Assembly (NCBI GenBank): GCA_030448125.1
Contig: JAUJNO010000005.1
Location: 1-64,000, forward strand
Length of the DNA stretch: 64,000 nucleotides
Direction: 5' to 3'
Source of the DNA: Rubrobacteraceae bacterium
Lineage (GTDB): Bacteria; Actinomycetota; Rubrobacteria; Rubrobacterales; Rubrobacteraceae
Positions 17,620 through 27,161 of the stretch are shown here, piece after piece. The translations under genes were made by a program, and so were the position numbers. A model generated the notes under the pieces. It saw only the letters and a program-made list of their open reading frames with translations. It was not told where the DNA came from and did not search any database. Within the stretch, counting starts at the first letter, position 1. Every line of letters begins with the position of its first letter.

Positions 17620-18945
17620 CTAGCTAACCGCCCTGGCCTCCACCCCAACGAACTCCTCCAGCGCATCGAGCGCCATCCGCGCCTGCCTCTGCCTCCGCTC
17701 GGGCTTCGAGAGCCGCTTGCCGTTCTCCTTTTTGGGGACGGTGGGGACGAGACCCCAGTTGGAGTTTATGGGCTGGAGGGTGCCCTCCTTGGTGGTGATG
17801 TAGTGGGCCAGAGCACCCATCATCGTGCCGCGGGGCATCATGACGGGCTCTTCGCCCCGAGCGAGCCGGGCGGCGTTGGCGCCGGCAATGTGGCCCATCG
17901 CGGTGCTCTCGACGTAGCCCTCGACGCCGGTTAGTTGGCCGGCGAAGAACAGCGGCTCGTCGCCAGTGCGGAGGCGCATGGTCGCTTCCAGCATCCGGTT
18001 GGAGGGTAGGTAGGTGTTGCGGTGCATGACGCCCATGCGGGCGAAGTCGGCCTTTTCCATGCCGGGGATGGTCCTGAAGACCCGCTTCTGCTCACCCCAC
18101 TTCAGGCGCGTCTGGAAGCCGACCAAGTTGAAGAGCCGGCCCTCGGCGTCGTCCTGCCTGAGTTGCACGACGGCGTAGGGCTCCTTGCCGGTCCTCGGGT
18201 CGGGCAAGCCGACCGGCTTCATCGGGCCGAAGCGTAGAGTTTCGGGGCCGCGGCGGGCTATGGTCTCCGCGGGCAGGCAGCCCTCGAAGTACATATCCTC
18301 CTCGAAGTCCTTTATCGGGGAGAGCTCCGCGGTGGCGAGAGCTTCGACGAAGGCGTAGTATTGTTCCTCCGTCATCGGGCAGTTCAGGTACGCAGCCTCG
18401 CCCTTGCCGTAGCGTGACGCGAGGTAGATGATCTCCTCGTCCAACGACTCTCGATGAATGATCGGGGAGGCCGCGTCGTAGAAATAGAGCGTCTCTCCGG
18501 AGAGGACTTCTATCTTCTCGACGAGGGCGTCCGAGGTCAGGGGACCGGTGGCGATCACGGTCGGTCCCTCCGGTATCTCCGTCGCCTCTTTGCGGACCAC
18601 GTCTATGTTCGGGTGGGCGTGTACCGTCTCCGTGACGGCCCGGGGGAAATCTTCGCGGGCGACCCCCAAAGCGCCACCCGCCGGGACGCGGTTCGCGTCG
18701 GCGCAGCGCAGGATCACGGAGCCCAGGCGTCTCAACTCCTCCTTGAGTAGACCGGAGGCCGTCTCCAGAGAGAGGTTGCCCATCGAGTTCGAGCAGACCA
18801 ACTCGGCGAAGGAGTCGGTGCGGTGCGCGGGTGTCTCCTTCACCGGCCGCATCTCCCACAGCTCGACCGAGCAGCCAAGCTCCGCCGCCTGCCAGGCGGC
18901 CTCGCTCCCGGCGAGGCCACCCCCGATAACCATCACTTCAGCCAA
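17620..18945 (-). CDS. trmFO: Methylenetetrahydrofolate--tRNA-(uracil-5-)-methyltransferase TrmFO
   Basis: 441 residues from TTG 18945. This enzyme makes ribothymidine at position 54 of tRNA, using methylene-folate and FAD. FAD-binding VIGGGLAGSEAAWQAAELG opens the protein. Family signatures follow: EMRPVKETPAHRTDSFAELV, CSNSMGNLSLETASGLLKEE, LNCPMTEEQYYAFVEAL and GQLTGVEGYVESTAMGH. The start is supported by a decayed second copy at 19440-19970, which reads ATGGCTGAAGTT where this one reads TTGGCTGAAGTG. TrmFO in an actinobacterium-like genome fits Rubrobacter, since most actinobacteria lack it. It converges with the ligase gene. Confidence 0.95.
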   Translation of the reverse strand: MAEVMVIGGGLAGSEAAWQAAELGCSVELWEMRPVKETPAHRTDSFAELVCSNSMGNLSLETASGLLKEELRRLGSVILRCADANRVPAGGALGVAREDFPRAVTETVHAHPNIDVVRKEATEIPEGPTVIATGPLTSDALVEKIEVLSGETLYFYDAASPIIHRESLDEEIIYLASRYGKGEAAYLNCPMTEEQYYAFVEALATAELSPIKDFEEDMYFEGCLPAETIARRGPETLRFGPMKPVGLPDPRTGKEPYAVVQLRQDDAEGRLFNLVGFQTRLKWGEQKRVFRTIPGMEKADFARMGVMHRNTYLPSNRMLEATMRLRTGDEPLFFAGQLTGVEGYVESTAMGHIAGANAARLARGEEPVMMPRGTMMGALAHYITTKEGTLQPINSNWGLVPTVPKKENGKRLSKPERRQRQARMALDALEEFVGVEARAVS

Positions 18946-19075
18946 AAGATCACCGTCCGAAATGCTTCGCGAGTTCACTGGTTTAGCGGGCGTATTCTAC
19001 GCTACACGCGCCGAGTTGCAGCTACCGCAAGGATACGGCGGGGCTATCGAGGTCAACCACGGGACGGCCTGCGAA

Positions 19076-19437
19076 CTACTGCATCCCCTCGTGTGTCTTA
19101 CGCATGCAACAGTTCTCGACGTAGGCGAGCCCCCCTTCTTCGGCTATCCGGCGCGCCTCCGGATTCTCGATGCCTTCCTGCAACCACAGCGCCTTGGCAG
19201 CCGCCCTGACCGCGTCCTCGGCGATCTCGGGGGTCTTTTCGGCAGGGAGAAACACGTCCACGACGTCCACCTGCTCCGGTATCTGCTCGACCGTCTCGTA
19301 AGCGCGCTCCCCCAGCACCTCTTCCTCGTTCGGGTTCACCGGGATGATGCGGTAGCCTTGCTCCTTCAGGTATGCGCCCACCTCGTTGCTCGCCTTCTCC
19401 GGGTTGCTGGAGAGCCCGACGACCGCGATGCAGTTGG
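19076..19437 (-). pseudogene. CoA-binding (YccU-like) protein, 5' end lost at duplication junction
   Basis: The readable part is [20 protein letters not shown], then [18 protein letters not shown] and, at the C-terminus, [20 protein letters not shown] and [11 protein letters not shown]. This is the small Rossmann CoA-binding domain protein family of about 140 residues. The C-terminal half is intact. The N-terminal Rossmann beta-alpha unit is cut at about 19437, where trmFO-internal sequence follows. The second copy at 20230-20590 has the opposite state: 5' end present, 3' half scrambled. Neither copy is complete as sequenced. Confidence 0.7.
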
Positions 19438-19439
19438 TA

Positions 19440-19970
19440 GCCTCGCCCTTGCCGTGACGCGATAGATGATCTCCTCGTCCAACGACTCGGGATCGGGGAG
19501 GCCGCGTCGTAGAAATAGAGCGTCTCGCCGGAGAGGACTTCTATCTTCTCGACCAGCGCGTCCGAGGTCAGGGGACCGGTGGCGATGACGGTCGGTCCCT
19601 CCGGTATCTCCGTCGCCTCTCTCGGACCACTCTATGTTCGGGTGGGCGTACACCGTCTGTGACGGCCCGGGGGAAATCTTCGCGGGCGACCCCCAAGAGC
19701 GCCACCCGCCGGGACGCGGTTCGTCGGCGCAGCGCAGGATCACGGAGCCCAGGCGTCTCTCATCTCCTCCTTGAGAAGACCGGAGGCCGTCTCCAGAGAG
19801 AGGTTGCCCATCGAGTTCGAGCAGAACTCGGCGAAGGAGTCGGTGCGGTGCGCGGGGTCTCCTTCACCGGCCGCATCTCCCACGCTGACCGAACAGCCAA
19901 GCCTCCGCCGCCTGCCAGGCGGCCCGCTCCCGGCGAGGGCCTCCGATAACCGTAACTTCAGCCATTTCAC
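19440..19970 (-). pseudogene. trmFO: Fragment of trmFO 5' end, second copy, many indels
   Basis: It repeats the first about 170 codons of TrmFO in broken frames: near 19965 ATGGCTGAAGTTACGG, then pieces reading [24 protein letters not shown] and [13 protein letters not shown] out of frame. Compared with the intact copy there are at least eight small deletions. It has no C-terminal catalytic region and cannot be functional. It is of use as evidence for the duplication and for the true start codon of the intact gene. Confidence 0.75.
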
Positions 19971-20229
19971 CATCCAAAGAAATGTAAGAGGTTCTCCAAA
20001 GATCACCGGTGATTAGCGGCCGTATCGTTCCACCTCTCGCGATGGCACCGGTTTACGGGCGTATTCTACGCTACCTTCGGTTTGAGTTGGAGCAAGAGAT
20101 ACGATAAGGGTTACGAGAACGCCGCCGGACGGGGCTGGCTCTTCTGTCAGTGGCGGTGAAGTCATCTGCGAACTACTGATAATTGTCGCCGTCGCCTACA
20201 CCATCCTGCCCGTCTTCCAGCCGTTCTCG

Positions 20230-20590
20230 ACGTAGAACCTCCCAGGCCCTTCTTCGCTATCCGGCGTGCCTCCCGGATTCTCGATTCATCCCCTCCTTCC
20301 TGCAACCACAGCTCTCTCCGTGTTGGCACCCGCCCGGACTGCGTCCTCGGCGATCTCGGGGTCTTTCGGCAGGAGAAACACGTCCACGACGTCCACCTGC
20401 TCCGAGATCTGCTCTACCGTCTCGTAAGCGCGCTCCCCCAGCACCTCTTCCTCGTTCGGGTTCACGGGGATGATGCGGTAGCCCTGCTCCTTCAGGTATG
20501 CGCCCACCTCGTTGCTCGCCTTCTCCGGGTTGCTGGAGAGCCCAACGACCGCGACGGTCCTGGCTTCCTTGACGATGGTCTCGGGATCGG
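20230..20590 (-). pseudogene. CoA-binding (YccU-like) protein, second copy, frameshifted
   Basis: The 5' end is present: after ATG codons near 20598, one frame over, runs [20 protein letters not shown], then [20 protein letters not shown]. The [11 protein letters not shown] stretch is the nucleotide/CoA-binding Rossmann loop missing from the copy at 19076. The frame breaks near the start codon, and again after VDVVDVFL. The 3' part (20230-20330) is scrambled. The product would be a soluble CoA-binding protein of unknown role. Confidence 0.65.
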
Positions 20591-20811
20591 GTTTCCATCA
20601 TAGCTCCTCCTTTTCGGTACGCTTCTCCCAGCGAACTGCTTTGAACCTACTGTTTACCCGAACCTGGAGATGCCCGAACACCACCTGAACCGACTAGCTT
20701 GAAACCTTCGCCGACAGGAAGAGTTCGTTTCAGGCCAAACTTGGCCTGTAGTCGTAGGACGAGTTCCGTCGGAAGCCCCCGTCGAACTCGTCCCGTTTCG
20801 GCGCCGGTCGG

Positions 20812-21734
20812 CTACACTATCGGTGCTCGACGATGGAAGATGATTTGCTTGAGCAGTACGACGAGCACACCTCCCACGACGATCAGCAAGACGTCGAGAC
20901 CGAACCGCTCCAGTCCTTCGTACATCAAAGCCAGTTCGCCGGCCGCCAGCGCCACTCCCACCATGGCGGCGGCCTCGATTATCATCGCTATCAGCGCCCC
21001 GGGGATGAGATGTCGGTACGAAAGCATCATCACCACCCCCGCCACGGCCCCGCAGGCCGACAAAAGTATCTCGCGCAGGGTGGGGTTGGCCAGCTCACCT
21101 ACCTGGGAGTTTCCGACGAACTCCTCGGCCGTGGTTACCCGCCCAGCGCAGTACCAGGAAGACCAGCGCCGCCGAGAGAGCCAACGCCAGGTAGCCGGCG
21201 GCCGCCGACGTCAGGCCATTCCTCGCCACGTCCCAACGCCTGAGGGCCAGGCCCATCGGAATCTTGGCGAGCGGATCGAAACCGGGCGCGATGATCGACG
21301 CCGCCACGATCGAGATTACCTGAGGCGTCGACTCCACCACTAGGGCGGTGGCGGCGACCACCCCACCGAGGGCCATCATCATGGCCCAGGTAGTTCGCCG
21401 TTATCTGGCTCTGATGGCGTAGGCCGGTCTCCGCCTCCTCCCAGAGCGCCTCATCTACGTCATTGGCGACCTTCCGCTCGTGCTCGGGATCGACGATGCT
21501 GGACAGCTCGGACGTCGAGATCGAGACCTGCCCCTGCTTGCGCGCCGCGTCGGCGAGCCTCATCACCTGGTCGGCCCCACGGTTCAGCGCGTGTACCGTC
21601 ACCACGTCGCCTGGCGGTTTGATCGATGCCCCGCGCATCACCGACACGGTGATCACGTGCTCCAGTTGCTCCAGCTCCTCGATCAGCGTATCAGTGTAAG
21701 TCGGGGGCACGTTTATCTCGATTGTTCTATGCAC
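20812..21734 (-). CDS. DUF389 family membrane protein, two frameshifts
   Basis: Start GTG 21734 with GGAGG upstream. The N-terminal cytoplasmic part is RTIEINVPPTYTDTLIEELE, then HALNRGADQVMRLADAAR. Membrane helices follow in two further frames: GGVVAATALVVESTPQVISI with SIIAPGFDPLAKIPMGLALR, then ACGAVAGVVMMLSYRHLIPG with AMIIEAAAMVGVALAAGELA. The order and spacing are those of the DUF389 family. Frames change near 21390 and near 21100, each by one base. The function of the family is unknown. It looks like a complete gene damaged by indels. Confidence 0.72.
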
Positions 21735-21810
21735 GTTCCTCCGGTCGTGGGGTGTGGTCCATTGCCCGAGTCTAGCTCGACTCCAGGTTTCGATCTATCC
21801 TGGCATGCCA

Positions 21811-22833
21811 TTAGTACCCTGAACGACCGCCTCCAGAACCCTCGCCTCGCTCGGCCTCTATCCACCTCGCACCTGCGCAGGCACCCGAAACTTTGAGCTT
21901 CACCGGTAAGTTCGGCTTGCCTAATCCGCCTCTGCCGTTTCGGGCGAGATCGAGCGTGTTCTGAGCCATCTTTATGGAGGCAGCGTCGACCATCTGCCCG
22001 TCCACGCTTATAGAACCGCTCCCGCCGCGTTGGCCTCCTCGTAAGCGCTCATCACCTTCCTGGACCACTCTAGCTCTCTCTGTGTGGGCGAGAAGACCTC
22101 GTTGGCGATCTCTACCTGGCCCGGTGGATACACCACTTGCCGTCGAAGCCCAAAGAGCGGGCGACGAGACAGCTCTTGCGAAGACCCTCCTCGTCCCGAT
22201 AGTCGGCGACGGGGCCGTCTATGGCGCGCAGGTCGTTGGCGCGGGCGGCGACGACGATGCGGTGCATGGCGTAGTGGAAGCGGTGGCCGGGGTACGCCTC
22301 GTCCCACTCGTCCATCGTGCCGATGCTGGTCTGCGGCATCCGGATGCTCGCGGCGTAGTCCCCGGGGCCGAAGACGAGGGCTTCGAGTCGCTCCGTCGCC
22401 TGGGCTATGGCGTCTATGTTCGTGAGGCCTCTGGCGGTCTCTATCTGGGCTTCGAGCTTTATCTTGCCGGGTTCGAGACCGGCATTCGTCTCGACGCTCC
22501 GGAGAAGGGTGTCCAGGGTGTGGAGGTCTTCGGGGCGCTCTACTTTGGGGACCAGGATCAGGCCGAGCCCCTCCCCCGCCTCCTCGACGACCTCGATGAC
22601 GTCCCGGTAGAAGTACGGGGTGTCGAGCGAGTTCATGCGGTAGAAGGTCGGCCTGCCCTGCCAGTCGAGCTCCTTTATCGCCCGGACCACGTTCTCGCGA
22701 GCAGCGGCCTTCTCGTTCGGGGCCGTGGCGTCTTCGAGGTCGAGAAAGAAGAGGTCCGCGCTCGTGGACGGACCCCTCTCGATCATCTTCCACTTCGAGG
22801 CGGGACGGCCAGCACCGAGCGGGAGACCCTCAC
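21811..22833 (-). CDS. HpcH/HpaI-CitE family lyase (malyl-CoA/citrate lyase-like), frameshifted
   Basis: TIM-barrel lyase read across about three frame changes. GTG 22833 gives VRVSRSVLAVP, then the next frame gives KMIERGPSTSADLFFLDLED. GLILVPKVERPEDLHTLD and LEAQIETARGLTNIDAI follow, with the Mg-binding Glu, and then EALVFGPGDYAASIRMPQTS. After a shift near 22117, GQVEIANEVFSPTQRELEWS appears, and after another near 22025, VDGQMVDAASIKMAQ. Together they give the complete CitE-like pattern. Such enzymes cleave malyl-CoA to glyoxylate and acetyl-CoA or similar. Lying at the end of the glycolate oxidase operon, it may feed or drain glyoxylate. The 3' end is uncertain. Confidence 0.75.
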
Positions 22834-22845
22834 CCCGCGACTCTC

Positions 22846-24366
22846 CTACCGGAAGAGGCTCTCGACCGGCTCGCCGCGGATGGAGGCGTCGACGACCTCC
22901 ATCGGGTGGGCCATCGGTATCTCGTGGCCCATCTTCTTGAGGGCAGCCTGAATCTGAAGCATGCAGCCGGGGTTGGAGGTGACGATCATCTGCGCGCCGG
23001 TCTTGAGGACGTTCTTCGCCTTGCGCTCGCCCAACTCCTCGGCGGGCTCGGGCTCGACCATGTTATAGATGCCAGCCGAGCCGCAGCAGACCTCTGCTTC
23101 CGTGATCTCCTTGACCTCCATCCCCGGTATAGCCTTCAGGTTCTTCCTCGGCTGCTGGCGACCCCCTGCTGGTGCGCCAGGTGGCACGCATCGTGGTACG
23201 CCGCCGCGACCGGCAACGGGCGCCGCTCGGCGACCGGCCCGATCTCCTGCAGAAACTCCGAGACGTCCTTGACCTTCGACGAGAACTTCTTGGCCCTCTC
23301 GGCGTACTCGGGGTCGTCGCGCAACAGGTACGCGTACTCCTTCATCGTCGAGCCGCATCCGGCGGCGTTGACGACCACGTTGTCGAGGTTCTCCTCTCGA
23401 AGGTGTCTATCGTCTTGCGGGCGAAGTTCAGCGACTCCTCCTCACGCCCGGCGTGGGTGGAGAGCGCGCCGCAGCAGCCCTGGTTCTTGGGTGCTACGAC
23501 CTCGCAGCCCTCGGCGGCGAGGACCCGTACGGTCGCGGAGTTGACCTGAGAGAAGAAGACTGCTGGACACAGCCGGTGAGGACGCCGACCCGCTTACGCC
23601 TCTCGCCCGTGGGGAGGTGTGCTCCGGGATCTTCTCTTCCTTACCCAGCTTGGGCATGAGGGCCTCCATCGCCCTCATGCGGGCGGGGAGCCGGCTCATG
23701 ATGCCGGCCTTCTTGAGCTTCTTGTCGAGGCCGAAGCGCTGGTAGAGCCGCAGAGGTCCCGCCGCCAGGCGCAGACGCTTACGGTATGGGAAGAGCTGGA
23801 AGATCATCTCGCGGAACGCCTTGTCGTCGGCCCGCCTCTCGTAGCGCCGCTCGACCTGGGCCCGGGTCGCTTCTATGAGCTTGTCGTACTGCACACCCGA
23901 GGGGCAGGCGGTGACGCAGGCCATGCACCCGAGGCACAGGTCCCAGTGGCGGACCATCGTGTCGTTCATCGGCTCTTCGGTGAGGCCCTTGTTCATGAGG
24001 TAGATGCGCCCGCGCGGGGAGTCCATCTCCTCGCCAAAGAGGACGTACGTCGGGCAGGTCGGCAGGCAGAAGCCGCAGTGGACGCAGTCGTCTATGAGGT
24101 CCTTCTCCGGCGGATGGTGGTCGTCGAAGGCCGGGAAGGTGTAGCTCCCGCTCTCGGGCCGGTCGTGGCCCATCGTGTGCTGGAGCGACTCCCGTGGTCG
24201 CCGAGAACGTGTCCTGGGCGACGTCCTGGGGGCTGCCGGCGCCTACGGCTCCCGCCATCGCCTGTTCGCGGGCGGTGCCCGACTGGTCGTCCCGCCTCTC
24301 TGCGCCCTCGGTCGCGTCGTAGCGGTTGCCCGACTGCCGGGGGTCCGGCCTATCCTGCTCGCTCAC
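22846..24366 (-). CDS. glcF: Glycolate oxidase iron-sulfur subunit GlcF, several frameshifts
   Basis: Electron-transfer subunit of glycolate dehydrogenase. Two 4Fe-4S motifs are intact: CVHCGFCLPTCPTY and CLGCMACVTACPSG. CCG-type cysteine-rich repeats follow (NAAGCGSTMK, EVCCGSAGIYN, SNPGCMLQIQ). One-base shifts fall near 23608 (a C4 run), 23565, 23395 and 23160. GTG 24366 shares one base with the glcE stop, giving translational coupling. From it, a polar 60-residue extension (SEQDRPDPRQSGNRYD) runs toward the Fe-S domain, which otherwise could start at ATG 24173. A further shift near 24190 separates the two. The family is certain, but the exact start and the gene's integrity are not. Confidence 0.83.
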
Positions 24367-25661
24367 TAGATGCCTCCTACAAAGCGGCCCGGGTTCAGGT
24401 TGCCCCCGGGATCGAACTTGTCCTTTACCCGGCGCAGCAGGCCAAGGTAGTCCCCCGCCGGCCCCCACGCCTCGAGCCTCTGCTTTACCCCGAGCGGAGC
24501 CTTGCGCACGACGACGCTCCCGCCCCTCCTCACCCAGATCTCCCGTAGCTCCTCGACGACCTGAACGAGCGCCTCCTCGTCACCGCCGGAGAAGGCCGCG
24601 TAAGTGACCCCGATCCCGGCGTGGCCCGTGATGCTTGGGCTAACGCCCCTGCGCTCCGCCGCCCCGAGCGTCGAGTCCAGGACACCGGTCAGCTCCGCCG
24701 GAGGGGCCGCTATCTTGATCGCCACCTCCTCATCGTCCCCGTCAGCTCCGCTACCCGGTGGGTCCAGAGGGCCGAGGTGCTCGGCCTCCTCGTCCGAGAG
24801 CGTCCGGACCTCGCCGAAGCCCTTCAAGAGGTAAGAGGCCGTCTCCGCCTGCGCCTCGACGCCGGGCGGTATCCCCTCGATGAGGATGGTCAGGAGCTTC
24901 TGGTCCTCGCTCCAATGCAGCTCTAGCGCGCTCGGGACGAGTTGGGCGCCCGTGATCGCCTGCGCCGCCTGACCGGCGGAGAGGGTACTGTCGAGCTCCA
25001 CCGCGACCGTTCGGGCCGCCTCGGGCCTGGGGTGCAGCCGGAAGTTGCAGGTCGCGATGACGCCTAAAGTACCCAGCGAACCCGTAAACAGCTTCGAGAG
25101 GTCGTAACCGGCCACGTTCTTGACGACCTTGCCACCGGCCTTCGCCACCGTCCCGTCCGGGAGGACGACGGTGATCCCGATGATGAGGTCCCTGATCGTG
25201 CCGTAGCTGTAGCGGCGCGGCCCTGAGGAGTTCGCGGCCACTATTCCCCCGACCGTCGCCCCGGCTCTCGCCTCCGGCGGGTCGATGCCGAGCATCTGGT
25301 CGGCCCCGGCGAGCTGCTCCTGCAGGTCTTCGAGCTTTAGCCCGGCCTGGACCCTGACCACCTGGTCTCCGGGGGTGTGTTCTATAACCTCGTTCATCCG
25401 CGTAGTGCTCAGGATCAGGTCGAGTTCCCGCGGCGGGTTGCCTAAAGGCGTCTTCGTCCCGCTCCCCCGCGGCGCAGCCGTGAGGCCCTGTTCGCCGGCG
25501 AGCTTCATCAGCTCGCTTATCTCCTCGGTGGAGCCCGGCTCGGCCACGAAAGAGGGGGCGACGCCGTCTACGGCGTCTTCCTCGGCGGCTTCGCGGGCGT
25601 GCTCCTCGCCGACTATCTTCTGCAGGTCTTCCAGGGAGACGTTCTTCGTACTCGTGTCCAT
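24366..25661 (-). CDS. glcE: Glycolate oxidase FAD-binding subunit GlcE
   Basis: 431 residues from ATG 25661 with AAGGAGG upstream. FAD_binding_4 fold: APRGSGTKTPLGNPPRELD for the pyrophosphate loop, then RVQAGLKLEDLQEQL, ARAGATVGGIVAANSSGPRR and GGKVVKNVAGYDLSKLFTGS, all typical of GlcE. The GlcE C-terminal FAD-linked oxidase domain ends with GDYLGLLRRVKDKFDPGGN. The first 40 residues are acidic. It forms the membrane-associated glycolate dehydrogenase with GlcD (10 bp upstream) and GlcF (overlapping by 1 bp). Confidence 0.93.
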   Translation of the reverse strand: MDTSTKNVSLEDLQKIVGEEHAREAAEEDAVDGVAPSFVAEPGSTEEISELMKLAGEQGLTAAPRGSGTKTPLGNPPRELDLILSTTRMNEVIEHTPGDQVVRVQAGLKLEDLQEQLAGADQMLGIDPPEARAGATVGGIVAANSSGPRRYSYGTIRDLIIGITVVLPDGTVAKAGGKVVKNVAGYDLSKLFTGSLGTLGVIATCNFRLHPRPEAARTVAVELDSTLSAGQAAQAITGAQLVPSALELHWSEDQKLLTILIEGIPPGVEAQAETASYLLKGFGEVRTLSDEEAEHLGPLDPPGSGADGDDEEVAIKIAAPPAELTGVLDSTLGAAERRGVSPSITGHAGIGVTYAAFSGGDEEALVQVVEELREIWVRRGGSVVVRKAPLGVKQRLEAWGPAGDYLGLLRRVKDKFDPGGNLNPGRFVGGI

Positions 25662-25671
25662 AGCAGCCTCC

Positions 25672-27126
25672 TTAGAAGTTCTCGGCCAGGCCGGCTCTTT
25701 GAATGGGGTGCATGTGGAAGGGGCCGGGGCGTTCTCCGCAGAGGCGCGGGGTCGGGAAGATCTTGCCCGGGTTGCAGAGCCCGTGCGGGTCGAAGGCGCA
25801 ACGGAGGAGCTGCATGGTAGCCATGTCCTCGTCGGTGAACATCTTGGGCATGAACTTCTTTTTATCCACGCCAATGCCGTGCTCGCCGGTCAGGGAGCCG
25901 CCGTGATCCAGGCACGCGAAGACTATATCCGCGGCCAGCTCCTCGGCCTTCTCGGCCTCGCCGGGGTTGTCGTTGTTGTAGAGGACCAGCGGGTGGAGGT
26001 TGCCGTCGCCGGCGTGGAAGACGTTCGCCACGCGCATCCCGTACTCCTCGCCGAGCTCGCTGATCCTCTTCAGAACCGCCCCGAGCTCCGTGCGCGGAAC
26101 GACGGCATCCTGCACGTAATAGTCGTTGGCGATCCTGCCCATCGCCGCGAATGCCGCCTTGCGACCCTTCCAGAAGAGCGCCCTCTCGGCATCGTCCTCA
26201 GCGACCTTTATCTCGGAAGCGTTGTTCTCCTCGCAGACCTTTATAACCTCATCGAACTGGTTCGCGACCTCGGCCTCCGGCCCGTCGAGCTCGACGATGA
26301 GGATCGCGCCCGCCTCCGGAAAACCCGGGTGAACCGCAGTCTCGACCGCCTCGATGCACAATGCATCCATCATCTCTATCGCGGCCGGCACGATGCCGCC
26401 TCCGATAATCCCCGAGACGGCTCCTCCGGCCTCCTCCGTGTCCTTGAACGCCGCGAGCAGGGTCCGTACCGCCTCCGGCGTACGCAGGAGGCGCAAAGTT
26501 ATCTTCGTCGCTATCCCGAGCGTTCCCTCCGAGCCGACGAACGTCCCCAAAAGCTCGTAGCCCGGGGCGTCGGGGGCCTTGCCGCCGCCGATGTGGACCA
26601 CCGATCCGTCAGCGAGGACGACCTCGGCGCCCATCACGTGGTTCGTGGTGAAGCCGTACTTGAGGCAGTGAACGCCGCCGGAGTTCTCGGCGAGGTTCCC
26701 GCCGATGGAGGAGACTACCTGGCTCGCGGGGTCGGGGGCGTAGTAGTAGCCCTCGTCGGCGACCTCCTGGGAGACCCAGATGTTGACTACGCCCGGCTCG
26801 ACGACGATGCGCTGGTTGGGGATGTCTACCTCCAGGATCTTGCGCATCCTGCTGAGGACGATGAGGACACCCGACTCGACGGGCAAAGCGCCGCCCGAGA
26901 GGCCGGTCCCGGAGCCGCGGGCGACGAACGGGATGCCTGCCTCGTAGCAGGTCCTGACGATCTGCTGGACGTGCTCGGCAGTCTCCGGCAGTACCACGAG
27001 ATCCGGGATGACCCGGTAGTTCATCAGGCCGTCGCACTCGTAAGAGCGTAGTTGCTCGCGCTCGTGGACCACCCCCTCCGTCCCGAGTATGGACTCCATG
27101 GTCCCTATGAGTTGCTCGCGCTCCAT
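25672..27126 (-). CDS. glcD: Glycolate oxidase catalytic FAD subunit GlcD
   Basis: 484 residues. FAD domain: PFVARGSGTGLSGGALP at residues 67-83, then EPGVVNIWVSQEV, DPASQVVSSIGGNLAENSGG and LLGTFVGSEGTLGIATKITL. The C-terminal substrate domain carries the conserved NVFHAGDGNLHPL and GGSLTGEHGIGVDKKKF. It oxidises glycolate (possibly also D-lactate) to glyoxylate and passes electrons through GlcE/GlcF to the quinone pool. Pairing with GlcE and GlcF, and neighbours that consume glyoxylate, favour glycolate. Confidence 0.95.
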   Translation of the reverse strand: MEREQLIGTMESILGTEGVVHEREQLRSYECDGLMNYRVIPDLVVLPETAEHVQQIVRTCYEAGIPFVARGSGTGLSGGALPVESGVLIVLSRMRKILEVDIPNQRIVVEPGVVNIWVSQEVADEGYYYAPDPASQVVSSIGGNLAENSGGVHCLKYGFTTNHVMGAEVVLADGSVVHIGGGKAPDAPGYELLGTFVGSEGTLGIATKITLRLLRTPEAVRTLLAAFKDTEEAGGAVSGIIGGGIVPAAIEMMDALCIEAVETAVHPGFPEAGAILIVELDGPEAEVANQFDEVIKVCEENNASEIKVAEDDAERALFWKGRKAAFAAMGRIANDYYVQDAVVPRTELGAVLKRISELGEEYGMRVANVFHAGDGNLHPLVLYNNDNPGEAEKAEELAADIVFACLDHGGSLTGEHGIGVDKKKFMPKMFTDEDMATMQLLRCAFDPHGLCNPGKIFPTPRLCGERPGPFHMHPIQRAGLAENF

Positions 27127-27161
27127 GTGTCTGCCCCTTCCCTGCTACGTTCTCGGGAGAC

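Larger units (their letters stand above)
18400..20600. repeat. Decayed tandem duplication of the trmFO 5' end plus CoA-binding gene
   Basis: The segment at about 18400-19437 (trmFO 5' part, intergenic, CoA-binding gene) is repeated at about 19437-20600 in the same order and strand. The junction is near 19437, where CoA-binding gene sequence (GCCCGACGACCGCGATG) runs straight into the trmFO-internal CCTCGCCCTTGCCG. Long stretches of the copies are nearly identical. The second copy nonetheless carries many scattered 1-5 bp indels and, between about 20020 and 20330, larger scrambling. Either a duplication is decaying or low-quality reads were mis-assembled. Confidence 0.8.
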
